A DNA stretch of 13,193 nucleotides from Actinomortierella ambigua (lineage: Eukaryota > Mortierellomycota > Mortierellomycetes > Mortierellales > Mortierellaceae). The stretch covers positions 1 to 13,193 of the forward strand of contig JAAAJB010000776.1 in NCBI GenBank assembly GCA_016098155.1, read 5' to 3'. Below are positions 6,736 through 13,193 of the stretch, one piece after another. Each line of letters starts with the position of its first letter. Position 1 is the first letter of the stretch. Below the pieces are notes generated by a model. The model saw only the letters and a program-made list of their open reading frames with translations, was not told the origin of the DNA and ran no database searches. A program made the translations under genes and the position numbers.

Positions 6736-7279
6736 ATGTACCATTCATAGTCAGATCACGACTTTGTTGCTACTATGTTCAATACATTGACCACAATTCA
6801 CATCGTTCCAATTTCGTCTCATCGGAAATGTTTTTTTTTTGAAACGCCTTTTTGTTTATGGTCTTCTCTGGCTCTCTTACTGTCCCTACCTCAAATCATG
6901 CCCCATCAACTTCTTGCTTGGAATGTAGAAGCGTGTTTTTTTTTCTCCGTCGGAACAAAAAATATCAAAAATACAAGCCATGGATCATAAGAGCTTATTG
7001 CTGCAGGTACAAAACGTGCTCTTGCAAACCATAGTACTACGTAAAGGTGGTGCTACATCGGTGTGTCACAGAACAAAAAGTATAACTGGAGGTATAGTAC
7101 AAACAGAAATCGAGCAACGAAAAAGGGCAAAAAAGAAACAAGCGCAAAAAGCAAAAAAAAAATAAAAATAAAAAAAAAATAAAACAGACCGGCGAAAAAG
7201 GAGTGCAAAAACAAGAAATGACAGGCTTGGAAGAATAAAAATCGCCAGTTTTTTTTTTGCTCGAGATAAACAAAATCAT
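6736..7279. other. Gene-free AT-rich and A-rich stretch
   Basis: I see no supported gene. The part from about 7090 to 7260 is strongly A-rich on the plus strand, with runs of up to 10 A separated by single T or C. It could be 3'UTR sequence of a minus-strand gene ending near 7333, or simple low-complexity DNA. No target-site duplication or retroelement body was found beside it. Confidence 0.5.
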
Positions 7280-8260
7280 TTTTGACGTGGTCGTCCTCTT
7301 CCCCTTCCTTACCGCAGGCCGTTCCGGCTGCCTCATAACGGAGGGTGGGGAGCCTCGCCGGTCTGGGTCTCGGAGATGATGGCTGCCTGCACTTGCGTTC
7401 TCTTGGGAGGCGCGGGAGGTGGGATGACTTTGTGAGCGCTTCGCCGGCACCACCGACTCGAGCCGTCTGATGGGCCCGGCCAAGGAAGAAAAACGAGGTA
7501 GATCCGGATGATGATGACCGTTGCGAAGGGAGGGGTATGCGCCGAGGGGGGGGGGTTAGAGACCAGGGCGTACATTGCGGAAGATTGCAGGGCCGAGGGC
7601 TTTGCCCTTGCCAAGGTGGAAGGCAGACGACACTGGTTCCTGAGCAGCACTCGTCGCGGCTGATGCTGACGAGGTCATGACCTGCGTTAACGCCACGATA
7701 GAAAAAGAAACATTGGTCAACAGCTTGTGTATCGACCAGTTTGTCCTCGTATCGTCACAAAAAATAAAGGTCTTACGGTCTGGCTCGCCTAGGGTCGAGC
7801 AACCTCCTTGGTGCATGCTTCGAGGTCGCGCGCGCCTCCACACCCGAAAAGATAATGGACTCCCTTACCCGAGTTGACTGCCGGGGAAAGAGCAACCTCA
7901 CTGCTTCAGGGGTCACTGCGCGCCTACTCGCACGAAAATCGATTCGTCTCTAAGGTCAACGTGGTGAGCAACCTAGGCGTGGTCCAGTGGGCCATCCACT
8001 CCACGACAACACAGCCTTTAATGGCCCATGTCGTGCGGAAGAGGCCCTTCCGGACCGCCTGCTCACTCGATCCATCTCTGGCCCTCTTCCCGGATCTGAC
8101 TAATCCAGGATGCTATGTAGAGGGTTCTGGTCCTCGACGAACTCCTCGACACCAATGGTACCTCGCGCACCCCTCCGCGCGCCTTCTTGAAAGGCGCGGG
8201 CGAAGATTGTGCGGCCATCTCTGGCTACTGTGGAGATGGTCATTCGTACCCTAGGCCTCG
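7280..8260. other. GC-rich, coding-like island, unresolved
   Basis: Base composition rises sharply compared with both sides, and several mid-size open frames occur on both strands (minus 7333-7650 and 7556-7843, plus 7874-8254), none of which I recognise. On the minus strand a frame ending PHPPL and stop at 7333 and another containing SSAFHLGKGKALGPAIF look like pieces of one gene in different frames. That would fit exons or a decayed gene. The strand and product cannot be decided by eye. Confidence 0.3.
7672..7693. repeat. Two abutting perfect palindromes
   Basis: AGGTCATGACCT (7672-7683) is directly followed by GCGTTAACGC (7684-7693), with no base between them. Each is a perfect palindrome. 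This might be a pair of dimeric protein-binding sites. No function is known from the sequence. Confidence 0.5.
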
Positions 8261-8449
8261 TTGGACGTGATTATTGTAGTCTTCATGACGTATATTTTCT
8301 TGAAATATCATGAATAGCACACACCTTCGGACACAACTTACTGTCATTGTGGGAAAGGTGGGAAGGTGGAAGATGGACACTTCACAATGGTCCACTCAAT
8401 CACGAAGTTTTGTGCCAACCGGGAAGGGCCACGCGTCCCACGTCATATC

Positions 8450-8465
8450 AGCTTGATATCAAGCT
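8450..8465. repeat. 16-bp perfect palindrome
   Basis: AGCTTGATATCAAGCT is its own reverse complement. It holds EcoRV-like and HindIII-like hexamers but is not embedded in any vector polylinker that I recognise. Confidence 0.6.
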
Positions 8466-8578
8466 TAGGATCGATCAAGGAAGAAAGGAAACCAGGGCTT
8501 CGTGGCCAACATTTTCTAGCAAGTAATAAGGAAAGCAGATGCCCGAGATTCAAAGGGAACTCGGAGGGCACCGTGCAT

Positions 8579-8600
8579 AGAGAGAGAGAGAGAGAGAGAG
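8579..8600. repeat. (AG)11 microsatellite
   Basis: Eleven perfect AG units in noncoding sequence. Confidence 0.9.
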
Positions 8601-9610
8601 CGAAATGGATGTGCTATTGTTGAATCCATACGGTGTGCCGTCATCCTAGTATTCGCCCAAAGACTACTCAAGAGCGCGAACTCTGCTTCCCCCGCAGTTT
8701 CCTACGCTCTCTTTTCAATCCAAAAAATGCAGGAACAAAATTAGAAAAGCCACCGGATTTCACTTGAAAATAACGATGCATCACAGAAAATTTTTGTTTC
8801 TTCCTTCTCTCTCCCACTTTTCATTCCATTCGACAGATCCAATGGTAGGTTGCATGCCCAGTACTCCTTTTATTTTCAATACTTGTTCTCCCTCAAAATG
8901 ATGTATTAAATAATATTTGCTACTTCAGAGGCCTTCGCACGCCTATGAGACAAACTTTACCATTATTTCTCTGATTCATCGACAACAAAACACCTCTCCA
9001 TAAGGCTGAATGAATGTTGCATTCACAGATCTCTAACCTTTTTTTTGTTATGGTTGTGTTTGCTCCCGTATTACTCCAGCTTGACAGATAATCTCTAGCC
9101 AGCCAGTGATCATCGTCGCTTCCTCTTGGACTCAAAAGCGTAAGTCTCATTTTCAACTATTTCCTTTACTCTATCTGCGCAAGATGACAACCCTGGGATG
9201 AATGAAAAAAAATACATGATTTGTTGAAAATATTATTTCAATTGTTCCTACTGACGCAACACCAGCATCAAGCTATTGTTCTGTCGTGAATATGGAAACC
9301 CATCCTAACCCACTATTCTATGGTTCTTTGGCTTCATTTTGCGATTTGTAGTTTTGATCTGGACTGGGATTCGATAAGAGATCAAAGGCAACAGAGCATT
9401 GGTGACGAACACGACATTGAAGGTAACATGGATGAATGATCTCGACAATTTGTATCCCTTTAGCTTTGTAATTCTTTGCATGTCCAATGTACACGTTGAA
9501 GCGTGATTCAAGTCAATAAAAAAAAAGACACTGTTTAAAAAAAGAATGTTCATTTTTTTTGAGGGGAGATGTGGGTGTTTCTAATGTACAATGAGGGAAG
9601 GGTATGAACG

Positions 9611-9629
9611 AAAAAAAAAAAAAAAAAAA
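9611..9629. repeat. Run of 19 A, downstream of the App1-like gene
   Basis: The homopolymer lies about 34 bases beyond the stop codon of the minus-strand gene, where it reads as T19 and would fall in the 3'UTR. Its length is prone to error in sequencing. Confidence 0.85.
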
Positions 9630-9662
9630 CTGAAAACATCAAAACACTTTTAAGGTCGCCCA

Positions 9663-12600
9663 TCACCCTGACTTGCGCTCATACTCGTTCAACAGCTGCT
9701 TGATCACCGCGTCCTGCTCCAGAGCCTCCGAGGTCTCGAAAAAGGTCAACAATCCCTCTGGAAGCTGACGTCGACAGGCCTCCACACGGTCGAGCCACAC
9801 CTCCAGCGGGTTCTTGGGCAACGGTGTCGCAGGCGCGCCCGTTCCGTTCCCAGCACCATCACTGCCACCACTGCCACCACTGCCACCACCACCGTTCGCC
9901 GTGCTCGATCCAAGCACGCCCCAACTTGGCGAGTGCAGCGGGCTCTGGCCAGGGGTCCATGTTGGCGATGTGCCCATGTACGAACACGGCGATGGCGAGG
10001 ACGATCCTGGGAACTGACCTGGCAGGTGCAACGTATTGTCACTCGAACCAGCAGCAGCAGTAGCAGATTGGCCCTCTACCTTTGGGAACGGATATTCGTT
10101 CGTTGCCGCCTCTGGTCTTCGTTGCACAGATGACGGCTCCCGTACCAACAACCGCGGCTCACTGGGGTCCAGCTCCAGCTCCTCGATATCATGGTGCAGT
10201 GCAACCCCGCCGCCGGTTCGTCCTGGTAATGGTGTCCGTGGTGGGAGTGCCGCCGCTGCTGCCACGAGGCCTAGACGCCCTATCCGCATGGCCGTGTTGC
10301 TCTGCACCTCGTCCGCCGTCATGGGTTCCTCGCTCAAAACATGTCTCTCTTCCGACGACCGACCACCATGCCCGACAAGGACACCATTGCTGTTGTTACT
10401 GCCGCTGTTGCTGGTACCGCTGCTGCTGCTATCTTGGCTACTACCGCTGTTGGTCCGCTTCTTGAAGCTGCCCCGGCGCACGGCACCATTAGTGCTTGTG
10501 ATAGTGGTGATAGTGGTGGTGCTGCTGCTGGTGCTGCTGCTAGTGCTAGTACTCGTGATAGCGCTACCTGGCGAAGCAACGGCGACCGTGCTGAGACCTG
10601 TGCGGTTGACCAGGAAGCTCAGACGGGACGTCACGGCATCGGGCACCTTTTGCATCAGCGACGAAAAGCTAGGTGACCGTGTTGTCGGTATTCTGGCCAC
10701 CATCTCCTGCAAACGGACCGTGGTGATATCGCGGATGAAGATCTTGCGGACCTGCTGTGGGTACAGGACGGCCATCTCGGTGTAAATCTCGAGATCAATC
10801 TCGCCCGAGTCGCCCACGAGTATAAACTGTCGCTGTGGGAAATCCTCCAGAATCTCACGAATCGTCCGACGCTTGTGTTCTCCCGGTGTCATAAAGTACG
10901 CCTTGATCACACTGTCGTGCAGGCGCAGGTGAGCCGATCCCGGTGGGAACTCGTGCGAGTGGAAAAAGTCAAGCAGGCTCGGAATGAGCTGCCAGGGCGA
11001 GTTGGAGACATAGTGGATGGCCGCGCCTCGTTGCCACCAAGCCTTGTACACGCTCGCCATGCCTTCGACCTCGCGCATGTCGCTCAAAAACGTGTTGCGC
11101 AGAATCATCCGCGTCCCGGCCTGGACATTTGTCTCCTTGATCGTGTCGTCAATGTCCGAGATGATTGAAATGCCCTCGGGCTCGATCAGGTTCACGACGC
11201 CGTGACACTCCTCGGGCATCTCCTCGTGGAATGCCTGGAGCTTCAAGAACCTTGCCTCGTCTTGCAACTTTGACCTGGTCGACATTGTCGCCACCTCGTC
11301 CACCGTCACCCGCAGCGTGCCATGAAAATGGCCGCCCATCAGCGTTGAGATCTGCACCGTCGGCATCATGCCATGCCCAAAATCTTCAGGGTGAGTGTGC
11401 GACTGCGACTGGACACTGTCGTCTGATTCGGTCCGGGCCACCAAAGGTGGTAGTGGTTGTTGTCCCTTCATTGACAAACCACTGCTGGCGATGCTGCTGC
11501 CTTCATCGCCCGAGCCATCCGAGACGTTACTGCCTTGCCGTGATGTCGATGTGGGTTGCGATAACGAGTCGGTACTGCTGTTGTATCGCTCTGAGAGAAT
11601 GTTGGATCGGTATTTCCTAAACGTGTCCTTGAGCATTCCTGCGCCTCGACTGAACCGCTCCGAGAGGCGACTCTCACCCTCGACTACTGGGGATGGCTCA
11701 GCGTACTGGTTGTAGTCGCCAGGCGCCGAAGCCTTCATTTCCATGGCTCGGTAGGGAGATGGTCGATACTCGTTAGAAGGTGGAGGCGTGGCATCCTGGG
11801 CAGGGGTCTCCATGGCTTTCATGGCCGCCATCATCCTTTGCTTGAGCCTGTCTTTTGCCTGTTCCACCGTTCCAGTCGCCACTCGCTGCTGTGGGATTGG
11901 CTCGTCGTCATCGGCTTGAATCTGGGAAATATCCTGTCCGGTCCAAAGTGCCTTCCGCAGCTTGACCTTCTCGCGCTGGGTATCCTTGAACGCCTTTTCG
12001 CCAGCCTCTGTCTGCGCCTCGTCCAAAAGCTCGTTGACGGTTGGATTGTGGCTATGGGGGTCGCCGGCCAGCTCCATGTGACTCGTCTCTGCTGCACCCA
12101 CGCACTGGATGGAAAAACGAACGTTTTTCGAGTTGCTCGCCAAGAACATGCCAAAACGCGACTCGAGCGTCTCGTACAGTTTGTTGTCGTCCTTTGTCAC
12201 GCCTGCAATCTTCCTGGCCATGCCTATTTTCGACAACGGGGGAGAAAGGAGAAGGAGAAGATGAGGGGGGGAGGGAGGGAGGGAAGAGGAAGGAGTACAG
12301 CATGAGGGGGATCAGTATCCGCGGATTGGAAATAGGCATAAGACCAAAGTAGTAACAAACATCGCTTCAAGAAGGGTTCGATGGAACAATAATAAGGCTC
12401 ATTTGTCCGAGGAAAGAATGAAGGAGTGCGAAGCCCAAAAATAACACGACAGGACAGACAGGCAAACAGACAGGGGTTCTGGTCAAAGATGGTCAAGTAT
12501 AGAGACGAGACTGAAAAAGTAGGGCATCCTCGACCTTGTTGGTGTCCTTTGACTTCTTTCAGGATCCAAGGATGCATAAGATCTCTCCCTTGAGAGCCCT

Positions 12601-12781
12601 CTTATGGGAATGTGCTTCGATATGTGTGTGTGTGTGGGGGGGGGGGTGGAAGTAGATCAGCATCAACAGGGTTGTTCCGGCAAGGGCAACTTACTCATCA
12701 CCAGCCGTTTACGGCGGTTGGATCGTTTTGAGAAGGCCCATCCCCTCACGCGAATGTTCCAGTCGTGCGGGTCCTTGGAAC
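9663..12781 (-). CDS. App1-like phosphatidate phosphatase (DUF2183), two exons seen, 5' end missing
   Basis: The exons are 12695-12781 and 9663-12223. Splicing rebuilds a serine codon and joins GWAFSKRSNRRKRLVM to ARKIAGVTKDD, the continuous N-terminal motif of the family. Numbering from the Met codon at 12221: the catalytic DxDxT motif of the HAD superfamily (DIDDT) is at 356-360, YVSNSP at about 404-409, and FILVGDSGE at 466-474. A Ser/Thr tract lies near 546-579 and a Gly-rich linker near 780-800. A conserved-looking helical tail (NPLEVWLDRVEACRRQL) ends the protein at residue 852. App1 removes phosphate from phosphatidate to give diacylglycerol; in yeast it is tied to actin patches and endocytosis. 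Substrate use here is inferred from the motif. The large exon alone has no proper start: its ATG lies just after a splice acceptor. The true first exon is not identified. Confidence 0.88.
12224..12694 (-). other. Intron of the App1-like gene (471 nt)
   Basis: On the minus strand the donor is A|GTAAGT (GT at 12694-12693) and the acceptor GAAAATAG ends at 12224, after a long pyrimidine tract at about 12240-12300. The flanking phases agree (one base before, two after). The joined protein is continuous in the family motif, which is strong support for this intron. Its 471 nt is long for a fungal intron. Confidence 0.75.
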
Positions 12782-13193
12782 CTAATTGAAGAGAAAGAGA
12801 GACGGTTAGTTAGTCAACAAGTGGGGGGGGGTGCGTGCCTGTAGTTTGGCTCTTGGCCACTCCTTCGTACCCTCCGTTTTCTCCGCCCCCAATAATGTAT
12901 GTAACCATCAACGGTTTCAAAGCACTGACAGGGGGGGGAGTACAGGGCATCTAGGAATGGATGGACAAGCCAGGCTCCCATTGGAGGAAGAATGTGTCCA
13001 ACTGCACCACAACTTTACTCAACAGCTCTGTAATGTTACAGATCCATGGATTTCCCATTTGCGCGTGGACCATAAATAGCATCATTGACAGAGCGAGAGC
13101 AGCAAATTTCTTTCTTGGTGGGTGAAGCCAAGTGCTGGGGGATGGTGGGGGGGGGGGGGAGGAGGAGAAAGTGAAGAGGGTCCCTGAGATGAA
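12782..13193 (-). other. Upstream intron and unresolved 5' region of the App1-like gene
   Basis: Read on the minus strand, an intron ends TTCAATTAG at 12782, preceded by CT-rich sequence and by a doubled branch-site-like CTAACTAAC (plus strand 12806-12814), so this is a convincing acceptor. The next exon upstream must end in phase 1. A candidate donor GTAAAG at 13018-13013 has the right phase and an open frame with an ATG before it, but the peptide has no family signature, so I do not accept it. G homopolymers (up to 14 near 13146-13159) fill the rest. The first exon may lie outside the window. Confidence 0.5.

Larger units (their letters stand above)
8261..9610. other. Gene-free region with simple repeats
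   Basis: I see no gene here: open frames are short and unrelated to anything I recognise. It contains an (AG)11 microsatellite (8579-8600), a 16-bp palindrome (8450-8465) and several A/T homopolymers. The right-hand end would be downstream flank of the minus-strand App1-like gene. Confidence 0.55.

Noticed and set aside
7874..8254. 126-codon plus-strand open frame
   Set aside because: It has no recognisable motif, no clear start context, and competing frames on both strands. It is described only as part of the unresolved island.
8118..8265. Plus-strand frame with RVLVLDELLDT (phosphoribosyltransferase-like) and CAAISGYCGDG (chitin-binding-like)
   Set aside because: Both resemblances are short. 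The frame opens only after a stop, and the two motifs belong to unrelated families. Most likely chance.
8450..8475. Possible cloning-vector polylinker (HindIII and EcoRV-like sites)
   Set aside because: The order and flanks do not match a polylinker that I know, and the surrounding sequence continues as ordinary genomic DNA.
10036..10785. 249-codon plus-strand open frame opposite the App1-like gene
   Set aside because: It is a shadow of the triplet-repeat-rich coding strand (poly-Leu/Val from Ser/Asn/Thr codons). It has no domain and lies wholly inside a well-supported gene.
12370..12385. GGGTTCGATGG resembling a tRNA B box
   Set aside because: No A box, acceptor stem or cloverleaf can be drawn around it, and it lies inside the App1-like gene's intron.

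Overview
The window looks like a piece of a filamentous fungal genome. Three things point that way: a fungal-type App1 (DUF2183) phosphatidate phosphatase with GT-AG introns, an F-box/leucine-rich-repeat-type protein, and small secreted proteins with the eight-cysteine spacing of class I hydrophobins. The intergenic DNA is full of G/C homopolymers, CT-rich tracts and microsatellites. Together with the protein style this makes me favour an early-diverging lineage such as Mortierellomycota. That placement is an inference from general impression, not a demonstrated fact.

Layout. (1) 1-663, minus strand: the N-terminal 221 codons of an F-box protein running off the left edge, where a GTG repeat encodes a poly-histidine run. 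(2) 664-1298: intergenic DNA. (3) About 1249-6735, plus strand: a head-to-tail array of units of about 1.4 kb. Each unit holds a promoter with a TATA box, a probable 5'UTR intron, a gene for a secreted eight-cysteine hydrophobin-like protein, and a CT-rich spacer. Genes start at 1299, 2668, 4054 and 5470. Copies 3 and 4 are intact. Copies 1 and 2 each carry a single-base deletion that breaks the frame. A fifth promoter unit at 6378-6735 has no gene behind it. (4) 6736-9650: no gene I can establish. It has an A-rich stretch, a GC-rich island at 7280-8260 that looks partly coding but is unresolved, microsatellites and palindromes. (5) 9663-12781, minus strand: the App1-like gene, a large 3' exon plus a small upstream exon joined across a 471-nt intron. 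Its first exon is not resolved and may lie beyond the right edge.

The most interesting part is the hydrophobin-like array. Between the two intact copies the promoter is about 94% identical and the signal peptide nearly identical, yet the mature protein is strongly diverged and almost all of its codon differences change the amino acid, while every cysteine and its spacing is kept. That is the pattern of recent tandem duplication followed by diversifying selection on a secreted surface protein family, with copies being born and broken. The flanking F-box and App1 genes are probably ordinary housekeeping or regulatory neighbours with no evident functional link to the array.
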